A stretch of 64,000 nucleotides of DNA from Hemileia vastatrix (lineage: Eukaryota; Basidiomycota; Pucciniomycetes; Pucciniales; Zaghouaniaceae): contig JASXTE010000004.1 in assembly GCA_030280995.1 (NCBI GenBank), positions 14,104,501 through 14,168,500 on the forward strand, given 5' to 3'. Made by a program: the position numbers and the translations under genes. Below the pieces are notes generated by a model that was not told where the DNA came from, did no database searches, and worked only from the letters and a program-made list of their open reading frames with translations. Below, one piece after another: positions 41,801-53,879 of this stretch. The number at the start of each line of letters is the position of its first letter. Position 1 is the first letter of the stretch.

Positions 41801-43900
41801 GGAACTTGCTAGTTCTTTGGAATCTCTGTTTTCTTTTGGTTGGCTCTTTTTGGTGTTTTGGTCTGGAGGAATGGCTTCTGTTCCTCTATTTCTGTGGTGA
41901 CTGTCAGTGGGGGAGATGGTCCTCCTTCTGTGATGGTTAGGGAGTGTGTAAGGATTAAAACTTGGGATGGTACGAAGTTTAATGGGGAGGATGTCAAGTG
42001 GTTTCTAGAGAAGTATGAAACTGCTTCTGGAGTGGATGGTGCTTCCTACCTGGACATGGTGAAGCAGATAATCTTCTTCATTGGTGATAGGGCAGTGGAG
42101 AAGGAGATTGTGGCCATGTGTGGCTACAAGAAGAGGGATTGAAAAATTTTGTGTAGGGAGATGGTGGATAGATGGGGTTTCAGGTTCACTATGGTGGATC
42201 TGAACAAGGTTGTCAGTGAATGGCAATCTTATGGTGGTGTTGGTTACTTGCATAGTTACAGGAAGTTTCTGCTACAGTTTGATCCTGTGGTGGAATATTT
42301 GGTGGAAGTGGAGGAACTGGCACATGAAAATGCTGCCAAGGATGTTTTTTGGTCTGCCCTGGCTAGAGATGTCAGGATGGATGTGTTGAAGGAGTTGTCA
42401 AGAAAGAATTGATGAAGACTCTTTCTAATAGGGACCAGAAGCTGCCTGCCTTGGATAAGGTGAAGGAGGCTGTTGAGGCCCATTTGAAGTTATTGGCTGT
42501 GGACACCTATCAGGAGGGGTGTGCCAAGTATGTAAGCAAATTCAGTGAGGCTTTGGCTGAAGAGGAAGTTAGAGAGAAGAAGGAGGAGAAGAATATGGTA
42601 AAGGTTCCAAAACAGGAGAGGGACCCAATGGTGGAACAGTTAGCTGACCTGACAAAACAGCTCCATATTTTTATGAAGGAGGCTAAGAAGTTCAATAAGG
42701 CACCTTCTCAGCCTAGAGATTTTGATAGGAGGGCTGGTAGGAGTGATCCTTGGGTCTGCTCTTGTTGCAGCAGGATGGGGAACAGGTCCAATGATTGTTG
42801 GGCATTGAACAGGGATGTGTCTGAAGGAAAGGTGGAATTTGATGGCAGGGTTTTCAAGTTCCCTGATGGTTCTTTTGTGAAGCCCAGTGAGGGGCAGGCT
42901 CCTGTTGATTTGGTCAGGAGAAGGGGTGGTCTCAATCAAAGGAGGCCAAGGTTTGAGGGGATTTACTGATCAAGGGAATTCTTCTGGTAAGGAGGATGAG
43001 GATGGAAAGGGAAAGGGGAAGCAGGTCAATAAGGTCTCTTATTCTACTTCCTTTGGTGGTTTAAAGTTGTATTCTTGTTGTGGACAGTCAAGTGGGGAAT
43101 GCTTGGCTGGTATTTATGATGTGGAAGCAGGAAAGGTGGGAAGGCCTAAGAGCAGTTCTCAGGAATAACCAAGGCCTAATGCTTCAAAGGTGGACCCTAA
43201 TCTGAGTGCAGCTAGGAAGAGGTACAGCAAAGAGGAGCTGTACAAGATGCAGAAGGGTATGACTGACATGGGCCCCCCTAGTTTTGGCGCATTTGACATG
43301 AATGGTGAGCCAATGCCAATGGAGGTGGATTCTGACTCTGAAGAGGATGTCCCTTTGGCTTCATTTCCAAAGCATGCTGGAGTTAGAGGTTCAGGTGAGG
43401 GATCTGGTTTGGTTTGTGTTGATGGTAAATCTGTTGGTGGTGCTGGTCCTCAAGAATCTTCTAGGACCAAGGTGGTGAAGCAAAGAGCTCACTTTGAGAG
43501 GCCAGTAGTTTCTGGTCAAGTTAATGTTATGGAATCTGTCCTGGAAAGGATGAATCAGGGTCATGTTTCCCTATCTTATGGGTAATTGTATGCTATCAGT
43601 CCAGGGTTGGCTTATAGACAGAAAAAGTTGTTGACCAGGAGAAGAGTTTCTTCTGGCGAGGTAGAATACATTTGTGATTCTGCTGAAAAGTTTGGTGAGG
43701 GGTTGGAAACTTATTTTTCTGCTCCTCTGGGATATGTAAATATCACTCTAAATGGCAGGGAGGCAAGGGCATTGGTGGATTCAGGTTATCAGATAAACCT
43801 AATTTCCTTGTTTTAGGCAACTCATTTGGGCCTCCCCATCAAAACTGGTATTGGTGGTCATGTCACTAAATTGGTTGAAACTTCAGAGTTTGTGAAGTTA

Positions 43901-45077
43901 TGTCAGCCTAAATATCCTTAGGACTGAGTATTTCTTATGCTTAAAATAAGATAACCTCAAGTAGATTAAGCTTATATCTTTAAAATAAGGTTAAAATAAT
44001 AATATATACTATTTTATTATATATATATATAATTATTATTCTATTATATAATTTATAATAGTTTAAATAGCTTATCCATGGCCTAATAATACTTATTAAG
44101 GTGTTAATGGAGTCATAATATACTTATCTTAAGTGATATGAAGTAATTATTGACATACATAAGCTTATATGTATACATAAATCTCATATTCAGTGAAATA
44201 TGCAGTATATTACGTATATTTAGGTATATAAGTGGGTTTTAGCCCCTTAATAGCCTATAAACTTTGTTTTTCTGCTTATTTTAGGTCATATGGACGAAAT
44301 AAGTGGACTCACAACGCCTAAAGAAGCATAGACACCTATATCAAGCGCATACACCCAGTTTGGACAACTAAAATTACTTCCTTGGATGGTTATTTACGGA
44401 TTTATGGGTTGAAAGGATGTTTCTGGGTTAATGTGGATGCTTGGGGATGTTATTGGGGGCTTGGACATTTTATTTGTTTCCTTTATATACTTTTAGTTTC
44501 ATTAAATCTCTTTTTGATTATTTATTTTACCTGTTTCTTTATGGTATCCGCTTTTATCTGGGTTTTCTATTTATGGTATGACTCTGTGTTATTATTAATA
44601 GTGATGGAGGGTCCTTACTGGAGGTCTGGGTGTTAAAACTTCTTGAAGTGGACGCCATGGGGAGGTGATGGGCCCTCACAGTGCTGTAATTGCCAGGGAT
44701 AGCAGTGAAATCATCTGGATTGAAGGTCTGTGCACTCCAGTGGATTTGGGTATAAGTAAGGAGGGATTTTGACGGTTTATTATCATCATTCAATTACTAC
44801 ACTTCAAACAAACACTACAATACAATTATTAGTATTCAGAAATATATTATAAAGCCCTTATAAATTGATATTATCTTTATAAAAGCTATAACTATATTTT
44901 ATTCTTCTATTTTCCACCACTAGCATGCATTTAAATCCAAGTATTGTGAGTTTTATTTGAGTATAACTATTCTATTAGTCTTCCCCTGAGGTTTAATCAC
45001 TAAATCATTTATTAATAAGTATTAGGACCATAAAATAACACTATTATATCATACTTATATACTAGACTATACTGACA
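43901..45077. mobile_element. Solo LTR in X protease
   Basis: 1,177 bp starting TGTCAG and ending CTGACA (inverted repeats), flanked by AGTTA at 43896-43900 and 45078-45082. Removing it restores continuity of the protease region between SEFVKL and ASGKVHFY-like sequence. There is no internal region or ORF of note; the frame at 44382-44636 is chance. The ends resemble those of Copia C (TGTCAG, TTGACA), so it may be from a Copia family. Confidence 0.88.
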
Positions 45078-45399
45078 AGTTAGATGTTGGCGGAGCCTCA
45101 GGGAAGGTTCATTTTTACATTGCCAAAGGTAATGTAAAAGCAGTTTTAGGTGGGCCATTCTTGATGGATTTTCAGGGAAGAATTGGTTATCAATTTGATT
45201 TGGGAATCAGTTTGGAGTTGACTTGTGAAGATGAAAGGAGACTTTACATGAGGTTATTGTCCCCTGGAGAGGATGGTTGGGAGACCAGGCCTGGTTTATC
45301 TTCAATGTGCCAGTGCATGGATTGCTGCAGGAGAAGGAAAGAAGTGGGTTACGCCTCTGGTTTTTTGGAGTGTGGCTCAGGCTCTATTGAGAGTCTGTC

Positions 45400-45406
45400 T
45401 TTTTTA
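45400..45406 (+). promoter_or_regulatory. X -1 ribosomal frameshift site
   Basis: T TTT TTA in the gag frame (TCT TTT TTA GAG TAA), one codon before the stop, as in F1 elements. Confidence 0.75.
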
Positions 45407-48400
45407 GAGTAATGAGGGCTGATCACCCTAGTGCTGCAACCTCTCCCCAAGATGAGGAAATCCCAGGTTGTAGTAGGTCAGCTCCCTTGGAGATATACCA
45501 AGTGGATTTTCAACTTTCTATTTTTAATGTTTATCTTCTCTGAAAGTATTCATCAAGTTTTTTATCAAGTCTCTGTTCTCTATCAAGATTATTAATTATT
45601 TTTAATTCAAGTTCAAGGAAGAAGATTGGTTATATATCTTTATTGAAAGATATGCGGAAAAGTTTTGGGGCAGTGGGATTGGGGTCTAAAAGTAACTCCT
45701 CCCAATTGTGCACCGCAAGGGTTTCTTCTACACCTTTTAAAAACATTACCTGGGCCACACTTGTGAGCATTGGGAAAATCCCTGGTTATTTTTGTAGGTC
45801 AGCATGAAACTCAAGAAAAGAAAATAAAGATTTCAAGATAATTAAAGAAAATCAAGAAAAAAATCTGAAGATAATGAAGAAAGAAGATTCAAAATATTTT
45901 TGTGAAGATCTTCAAGATCAATTTTTGGGCCTCCAGCATGAGGTTAAAATGCAGAAAATTATGAAGAAAGAAGATCATCAGGATCAAATTCTGGGCCTAC
46001 AGCATGAGGATAAACTGCACAATTTTAAAAGAGTTGATTCTGGAGATGAATCAAGATTTGAAGATTTGGAAGACAGAAGTGAAGATGAAGATTTGGAATA
46101 GCAGAAATGTTTTGGAGTGGTGAGATTGGGGTCTAAAAGTAAGTCCTCCCAATTGTGCACCACTTGGGTTTCTTCTACACTTTTCAAAAACATTACCTTG
46201 TCCACACATGTGAGAAATGGGGAAACCCTTGGTTTTTTTTCCAGCTCTGGTGGTGAAGATTTCCTGAAGATCCCTCAAGTTGAAGGTGGAGCGGCAAAGT
46301 ATAAGAAGGTAGCGCAGAAGATTAGGCCTGTCAATGAGCCTATCCCTGTGGGTTTGAATCCGCCCTTGAAGAGACCTCCTTTGTCAAGAGATCCGTACTG
46401 TACTCCTTTGGTGAAGAATCCTCCAGAATTTGTAGAGAAGGCTAGGGTGACTGTGGAAAGGTTGAAAGTTGTTAATTTTGGTCCTGATGGGTGGTTGTCT
46501 GAAGAAGAAAAGAAGTTGTTGTTGCACGTTATTGTGCTAAGGAAAAAGGCGGTGGCATTTGTTGAGGAGGAAAGGGGTGTATTGAAGAACTCTTATGGGG
46601 AACCTTACTTGATTCCTGTGGTTTGTCATGAGCCTTGGAAAATCAAACCTATTCCGATTCCAGCTGCTATCAGAGAGGATTTTGTGGATATTGTTAGCGA
46701 AAGAGTCAGGACTGGGTTATAAAAACAATTGACATCCAGCTACTCAAGTCCGTTTTCTGTGTAAAGAAGCAGAATTGAAAGTTGAGGGTGGTTCATGATC
46801 TTAGGGCCTTGAATAGAGTCACTATCAAGGACGCTGGTATGCCATCAAGTGCAGACAATTTTTTTGAAGATTTTTCTGGAAGAGTGTGTTATGGTTTGGG
46901 TGATATTATGGGTGGTTATGATGAGAGGGAATAATATGGATTCAAGGCCTCTCACAACTTTTGAGACTCCTTTGGGATGATATCAGCTCACTAGATTGCC
47001 TCAGGGAGCAACTAATTCAGTGGCGGTATATCAAGCACAGATGGCTTGGATTTTGCAGGATGAGGTTCCTACTCATGCTGGTATTTTTATTGATGATGGT
47101 GGAATTAAAGGACCATCCACTGATTATGGTAATGAGGTGTTAGCGGAAAAATCTGGCATAAGGAGGTTTGTTTGGGAATATGCAATAACTCTAGAAAGAG
47201 TGTTGTTTGGGATTGAAGAGGCTGGTTTGACCATTTCAGGGTCGAAATTCTGTTGTTGTGTTCCTGCTTTGGAAGTTCTGAATCATGTGGTATGTAAAGA
47301 GGGAAGGATTATGGCGAAGAAGAAGATTAATAAAATTCAGTCATGCCAAGGCCTAAAAATACTACTAAAGTCAGGGGAATTTTTGGGTGTATGTGTATAT
47401 GTCAGGATTTTTATTAAGGATTTTTCTTTGTTGGCTTCACCTTTAAGGAGGTTGACCAGGAAAGATGAAGATTGGGAATGGACTGAAGAGTGTGAAGAGG
47501 CTTTTCAGAAGTTGAAAAAGGTTTTTGGGGAAGATATTGTTCTTCACAAGTTGGATTATGGTGTTGGTTCTGGAAAAATTTATCTGGCAGTGGACTCAAG
47601 CTATATTGCTGCTGGTGCTGTTTTGTCTCAGGAAGATAAAACTGGGAGGGTCAGGCCAGTAAGATATGAGTCTGTGGTGTTTATTGAGGTGAAATCTAGG
47701 TATTCTCAACCTAAGTTGGAATTGTGTGGTGCAGCAAAAATTTTAAAGAAGCTACAGACGGTTTTGTGGAGGAAGCATTTTGAGCTGCAGGTGGATGCAA
47801 AATCTTTGGTTCAGATGATAAATACGCCTAGTCTTCCAAATGCTCCAATGACTAGGTGGGTGGCATTTATTCAAAATTTTTCTTTTGACCTGGTACACAA
47901 ACCAGGAAAAACTTTTACTATGTCTGATGGATTATCAAGGAGGCAACCTACAGATGAAGATTCTGAGGCTGAAAATTTTGATGAAGATGTTTCAGTGGTT
48001 AGGGCCAGCACAAAGGGTGCTGAAGATTTTTCTGACCTCCCCCAAGAGGCTAAACTGGCTGGACCTGATCTTGATTCTGATGATTGGGATGTTTTTGTTG
48101 ATGAAGATGGAGTTGTTGTTTGGGACAGCTCAAATTTGGAAAGGGGTGTTTTTATTAGTGAACTAGATTCTCACAAGGTTCAGTGGAAAGAGAAGGATGT
48201 CCCAAAATTTAAGTATTGGTGTCCTGGTTGGGCTGGTCAATTGGCTCATTTTCACACTGGTGGTTTTTATGACAGAATTGTACCCTTGGATGTTGTTTTG
48301 TTGTATTTTGAAGATGAGACCTGGGGTCAGTCTGGGTTTTATTTTATTTTGGTGGAATATCTGTTGACCTTGGAGAGGCCAGATAGTTGTGATGATGATA

Positions 48401-49605
48401 CTTGGTTGGTAATCAAGAAGAAGAGTCCTGGATTTTATGTGTCAGGAAGGCAGTTGATGAGGAGGAGACATCCAAATCCTCAAGTGGTGGTGACTCAGAA
48501 GAAGGGTCAAGAATTGGTTTTGAAGTCTTTGCATGAAGACCTTGGTCATAGAGTCTTTGGGGAGACTTATAGAAGAGTAGCAGACAGATTTTGGTGGGCA
48601 GGTATGAAGTTGGCTGTGCAGGGTTGGGTTCAATCTTGTGAAGAATGTCAAAGAAGAAGTCACTTGAAACCTAAAGAGGTGGGCTGTGCTACTGGTGAAT
48701 CAACTGTTTTTGGAAGGGTCAGTCTGTATGCTGTCCATATTAAAGAGGGCATGTATAAATACTTGATTGTTTCTAGGGATGATTTTTCTGGTTGGGTTGA
48801 GGCAGTGCCTCTGGTAAATTTGACTGCCAAGAATATGACAGAGTTTTTGAAGAAGGAGTGGATTTATAGGTATGGGTTGATGAAGTTGGTGACTGTTGAT
48901 GGCGAGCCAGAGTTTGGTGCCAAATTTAAAGAAGCTGTGGCTAGTGTTGGTTCTAGGGTAATAGTGGCTGCACCATATTATCCTGAAGCTGAAGGCATGG
49001 TTGAAAGAGGCCACCAAGTTATCAAGAATGCTTTGGTAAAGATGTGCAGAGATATTGCTGAAAAGTGGAGGCATTATTTACCCTTGGTGTTATTTGCTGA
49101 TAGGGTCACTGTGAAGAGGAAAAATTTCTATTCTACTTATGAGTTAATGTTTGGTCAGAAAGCTGTTCTACCAGTGGACTTGGAAGCTGTCTCTTATCTT
49201 GGAATTGATTGGGATGACGTGCATTCAACAGAAGATTTTCTCTGTGCCATGATGCAACAGTTGGAATGTACAGAGGAATGTCAAGAGAAGGCATACTCTA
49301 GAATGATGAAGATTAGGAATCAATAAGTCAGGTACTGGGACAAGAAGTTGGCTCATAGATTCAGGAATACCTTGAAACCTGGTTGTTTGGTTTTGGTGTA
49401 TAATAGAAGTTTGGCGAGTCAGAGATGGAAAATGTTTGCTGACAGATGGAATGGACCTTACAGAGTCAGATCTCAGGTGTATGGAGGTTCTTATGTTTTG
49501 GAAGAGTTGGAAGGTGCATTCTTGAAAAAGAGAGTGGCTGCAGACCAGGTGAAGAGGTTCTATCCCAGAGGCACTAGGCATGTAGAAGATTGACTCGGCA
49601 ATGAG
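45407..49605 (+). pseudogene. pol: X pol, broken (F2)
   Basis: RT, RNase H and integrase homologous to Z pol throughout. The N-terminal region has two LQHE-type H1 copies (45930, 45996) and a duplicated block of about 140 bp (45660-45800 and 46103-46245). RT starts near 46270; TAA at 46720, frame changes near 46760 and 46935, and TGA near 46978 break it. From 46996 to 49323 the frame is open with FIDDGG, RNase H LAVDSS, integrase zinc finger, VDGEPEFG and PEAEGMVERGHQ, then TAA at 49324, the GPY/F module (WNGPYRV) and TGA at 49591. The first catalytic Asp motif reads SLYAV, so Asp is replaced by Tyr. Confidence 0.9.
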
Positions 49606-50940
49606 GATAAACTATGGAACGTTCTTTATGTTTTGGAATTTTTTTTTTTGGTGTTTCAGAGAAACTTTTGATTTGGAAACTTTTTGTTAGAAGGTACCCA
49701 TGGGTGGGGCTTCTAGATTTGATCTTGGCAAGTGTAGGGGTAACTGATGGGCTGGCTTCTCTGTAGAACAGTTACCCCAGATTGTCTGTTTCCAACCCTT
49801 TCTCTTAATTTAGTTGAACCCTAGTATTGGTTTCTTTTCACAGGTTTTAGTCCTCTATGACTTTAAACTGTAATTACCTTTGGTTTTCATGTGCTGGACT
49901 TTTCACTTTTATTGGTTTTGGTTTATTGTGTTGGATGTTGTGTTTTTGTTAGAAGGTACCCAGGGGGGGCTTCTAGATTTTATTTTGGCAAGTGTGGGGG
50001 TAACTGATGAGCTGGCTGCTCTGTAGAACAGTTACCCCAGAATGTCTGTCTCAATTCTTTTGTTTTTCCTAGTTGAATTAAAGTTCTGTTGTTTATTATT
50101 CAGGTTTCAAGTCCACTATGACTTTAAACTGGTTTGGGGCTGGCTTCTTTATCTTTGGTTTTTTTGGGTTGGTGGTGGATCACTGGTGGTCTCCTATCAT
50201 TTTTACTTATTGGAGGGAGCCCACCCAGTGATCATTTCTATGGACCAGACTTTCTCTTATTAGACCATCTATGGAGCTGGACTGTCTTTGATTTTGTAGT
50301 TATGTTTTTGCTAGATAGTAGTTTCAGATTATTTTCTTTTTTCTCTTTTTTTCTTTTAATTTTTTATGGGGGTTGTTAAAATTATAAAATCAAAAATATA
50401 GGGCGTTACCACATCAGGGTCACCTGGATGTGGGCAAGCATTGGTGGGGAGAGGCTCATCAATTGGCGGGGAAATGCTATTTTATCATTTTAGTTTAGTT
50501 TATTTTTTTTTCTTTTCTTTAATTTCATTTTATTATTATTATTATTTTTTATTTTCTTCTATTTATTCTCATTATTACCCTTAATTTATGTTTCTTATTT
50601 CAAATTTTTTAAATGTTTCAAGTTTTATCCACATCAAGGTGCACTTGGATGTGGGCAAGGTATCAGGGGATCAGCTCATCAATTGGCTGGGGGATACCAT
50701 TTGTATTATTTTGTATATTTTATTTTATTTCATTTATTTTTTTATTTTATTTTATTTATCAATATTTAATTTTAGTATATTAGTAGATAGTAAAAAAATA
50801 ATAAAAAAATAATAAAAAAATAAAAATAAAATAAAATAAAAATAAATAAAAATAAAAATAAAACAGTTATTAGAATTTATAGTTATTAATTTTTATTTAT
50901 TTATTTATTATTATGATTTTTTTTAAAATCTTTTTGCAGC
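49606..50940 (+). other. X 3' noncoding region with hairpin modules
   Basis: H2 (49737-49778), H1 (49852), H2 again (49997-50038), H1 (50110), H3 (50177-50236), H4a (50407-50470), H4b (50625-50700), A/T simple repeats (50760-50870). The first block is duplicated relative to Z (two H2 plus H1 units about 260 bp apart). No coding sequence seen. Confidence 0.75.
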
Positions 50941-50991
50941 AGCTCATTGTCTGGATGATGAAGCTTCTGGAGGCTGTTCTGGATTATGATG

Positions 50992-52515
50992 TCATTTTTG
51001 TTTTTTGTTAGGGTTTTTGGAAGCACTGTGTTCTTTGAAGTTCATCCAGCTGTAGAGATTATATGGATTGTAATGGGCAGGAATTAGATTAGAGGGAAGT
51101 TCAGAGGAGGAAGAAGAATAGGCAGGAATGGAGTGCTGGAAGGTGTGCTTAATGATCCTAGACATCTTCCAGTGCTTGTCCAACAGACGCTTTCTCAGGG
51201 ATTTTTCAAAGTCATTCAAAGGTCCATGGAGGGCAAAGGCTTTTAGAATGTTGGAACACATGGTGCTTAGGTGTTTTTTTATGTCTCCATAATCCAGGGT
51301 CAAACAAGTTTCTAGAGTTTAGCCAACTCCAATAGTAGATTCAGGAGGAGGGGTGCCAACTAGACAAGAAGAATTGGATCAGTAATTATTTTTGCTGAAA
51401 AAATGGGATGAATTAATTTGGTACTTGCAGATTGGAAGCTCATCAAATTTGTAAGCAGCCAGAATTTAGGTCTCTGAAGATTTTGGAATGGTCATAGTGG
51501 GTGGATCAATCAGGGAAAGATATGGATTCACTTGGTCTTCCTCTGAAGGACTTTGAGAAGGTGAACTGGGAGGCTGATGTTCCTGGGACCTAGTTGGAGC
51601 AGCGGGATCGTTGTTGTTGTTGTGGTTGATATTTCTGTTGGATTCAGCTGGAGGAGGTGCTGGTGATGGGGTACCAGGGTTGTTAAAAGTAGGAGCAGTA
51701 GAGGGTGATTTGGAAGTGGATTGATCTCTTCTGGATGGAGCTTTTGAAGGGATGGAACTTTCAGATGAATAGTTGGCTGACATATGAGAGGTGTAGTTTT
51801 GTTGTCTTAACTGGGGACAAAGTTGTTGCCTTGGTGCAGTGCTGGGTGCTCTGGTTTCTTCCTGGGGTCCTCTGGAAGGTCTCCTAGAATTTTGGGAAAA
51901 TTTGAAGTTTTTGGACCTTGGAAGGGTTGGCTGCATTGCTCTGGGAGCAGTGGGAGGTGATTGCGTAGAGTTGTTTTCGTTGATTGATTGAATTTGGCTG
52001 TTTTCTGGTTGTTTTTGGAGGTTTTGAGCCTGATTTTCACTGTCTAGTGAGGTGGGCAGGCTGCCCTACGTCGGCTGGGCTGCCTGGACGCGGTCTAGAA
52101 GCCTAGGAGCTGATTTTGAAGCTTTTGAAGCTAATTTAGCAGAGATAAAAGCAGTTTCTTGGGAAGCTAAGGCTGGTCTTTTGGGAAAAGTTCTGGAAGC
52201 TGAGCTTCTGGATCTTCTGGAAGGCGCTGAAGATAAAGAGGAAGAGGAAGGACCAAGCTCTGGGGATCTGGTAGGGGATCAGGAGATGTATTTATGAGAA
52301 GGTGAAGGAGGAGGAATAGGGTAGTTGGAATCTCTGTCACATTTCTTCTTTTTGGAGTAGCAAGAATCACAAGCCCTGTTGTAGAATTTGGCTTTAGGAG
52401 TTGGAAGAGTGAATGTGCAAGGTCTGGACATGTTGATGCACTGTTTGAAGGCATAGTCGTTGGGAGCAGTGAAGCAAGGAAGAGTAGAAGGGTTAAAATC
52501 AGGAGATACAGCCAT
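50992..52515 (-). pseudogene. Antisense zinc-cluster protein B of X, broken
   Basis: It starts at 52515 (MAVSPDFNPSTLPCF). The first cluster has lost its first Cys (YAFKQC, where V has YACKQC); the second C-x2-C-x6-C with SKKKK is intact. A long Ser/Pro/Gln/Asn-rich middle follows, with stops near 52295, 52070 and 51470. A 69-bp intron (51428-51360, GC donor GCAAGT, acceptor TAG) follows AAYKFDELPIC. After it come GTPPPESTIGVG, one stop, then TLDYGDIKKHLSTMCSNILKAF... to 50992, a conserved C-terminal domain I do not recognise. The ancestor was probably a 550-600 aa protein. Confidence 0.7.
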
Positions 52516-52664
52516 GATCTTTGGTGAGAAAAGATGATGGAAAGAGATAGGAAGGATATTTTTTGTCAGTGATGGGTAGATGATGAAGTGAAGGTGGAAG
52601 ATCAGCAGGTTGGCTGTAGAGGTGTTCTGTATGAAATTGGCTGCGTCTATTTTATGCAAAATTC

Positions 52665-53130
52665 CGTCAGTCCATCAAGACTTTAAACTGAAATCAGGTT
52701 TCTGTTAGTCCTCCAAGACTTTAAACTGGCTGGTTTCAATATTTTATCAAGAATAGTCTGTCAAAACTTTAAAATGAACACTGTGTTAGTCCCCCAAGAC
52801 TTTAAACCGTGATTGTTGTTGGTTAAGTCCCCCAAGACTATAAACTGAAGAATGGGTTTTGTTGTTGGAGTTGGTTTGAAAGATTGGTGGAGGGTATTCA
52901 CAGGGGGAGCCTCCAAATTTAGCAAAGGCTAGTTTGGGGGTAATTAATCGGCTGGCAGCTCTATTCACAATTAACCGAGATTGTTAGTTTTTTCTCTGTG
53001 TCTTGATGTGGTTGATCTCTGGTTCTGGGTTTATGATTTAGGTTTTTGAGTACCCCAAGACTTTAAACTGAGGGTTTTTGAGTCCCCCTAGACTATAAAA
53101 TGTGGATGGTCCCCCAAGACTTAAAACTGA
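52665..53130 (+). repeat. H1 hairpin repeats of X (between antisense genes)
   Basis: About eight copies (52669, 52709, 52756, 52791, 52828, 53045, 53079, 53109) of AGTC, six-base loop ending CAA, GACT, TTAAACTG. A decayed H2 lies at 52936-52978. Confidence 0.8.
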
Positions 53131-53167
53131 GGGTTGTTTGTGGTTACATCCTATAGAGAGTTTGGTC

Positions 53168-53831
53168 AATTTTTCTTTTCTGAATCAAACTCAAGTACTA
53201 GTGGAATTACAGAGGGAATCAAGAGATTAAATGAAGTGTTCAGCATTAGTCTTGAACTGGTGAATGAGGTGTCTTCTGTTCTCAATGTCCTGTGGATCTC
53301 TGGTAGGAGTGGATTGGAAGTAGTGAAGCATAAGTTGTTTCTGTTTATATTTGTGTTGTTGGAACTTGGCCTTGATAGTGTACAAGTGGTTTGGTGTTGG
53401 TGGTGCAATGGATCCTACATTGTTATCATCACTGTCAGAAGATAGAGGAACTGAGAAGTCATCAGTTTTAAAGTTGAATGAAGAAATGAAAGTTCTTAAC
53501 CATCAGATTTACCAGGGATGGTGGAACTTGTTGTTTTATGGGTTGTGGAACTCTTCTGGGAAGAGTGAAGCTTTTTTATTAATCTGGGTATAAGGATGGA
53601 TGGCCTAGATCTTCTGGTGCTGGTAGAAGATGGACCAGGTTGAGGTGGAGGTGAATCTGTTGCAGAAGATAATGGACCAGGTCTGTAACAGGTCTTCTTT
53701 CTGGATTGGCAGACATCACAGGACATTCTGTATGGATGGACAGGAGGTGTGATGGTGCAGATTAGATTATTGTCAATGCAGTATTAGCAAGGACCCATTT
53801 CAGAGGCATATTTGGGAAGAAGGTTGAACAT
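53168..53831 (-). pseudogene. Antisense zinc-cluster protein A of X, broken
   Basis: Homologue of the intact V copy, starting at 53831 (MFNLLPKYASEMGPC). The second residue of the first cluster is a stop (CAA to TAA), the other five cysteines are present. It has a frame change near 53500 and a further stop in the C-terminal HFISSL segment. The start lies 39 bp from the PPT, as in V. Confidence 0.75.
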
Positions 53832-53869
53832 GGTGGTTTGATGAAGAAAGAATGTGGACATTCTCAATT

Positions 53870-53879
53870 GGAGGGAGGA
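53870..53879 (+). other. X polypurine tract
   Basis: GGAGGGAGGA directly before the 3' LTR, in the same context as in Z. Confidence 0.85.

Larger units (their letters stand above)
41870..45412 (+). pseudogene. gag: X gag-protease, broken (F2)
   Basis: F2 homologue of Z gag. Recognisable parts: IKTWDGTKFNGEDVKWF, the capsid-like region, a knuckle CSCCSRMGNRSNDC in which the His is Asn, ERPVVSGQVNVM, and the protease VDSGYQINLIS followed by VLGGPFLMDFQGRIGY. It is broken by a frame change near the N-terminus, TGA at 42140-42142, frame changes near 42405 and 42965, TAA near 43168 and 43585, TAG near 43816, and a 1,177-bp solo LTR at 43901-45077. The last segment (45083-45412) is open and ends TTT TTA GAG TAA, the frameshift site. 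Confidence 0.88.

Noticed and set aside
44382..44636. Open frame inside the solo LTR
   Set aside because: AT-rich LTR sequence with no recognisable motif; the insertion has clean LTR ends and no internal region.
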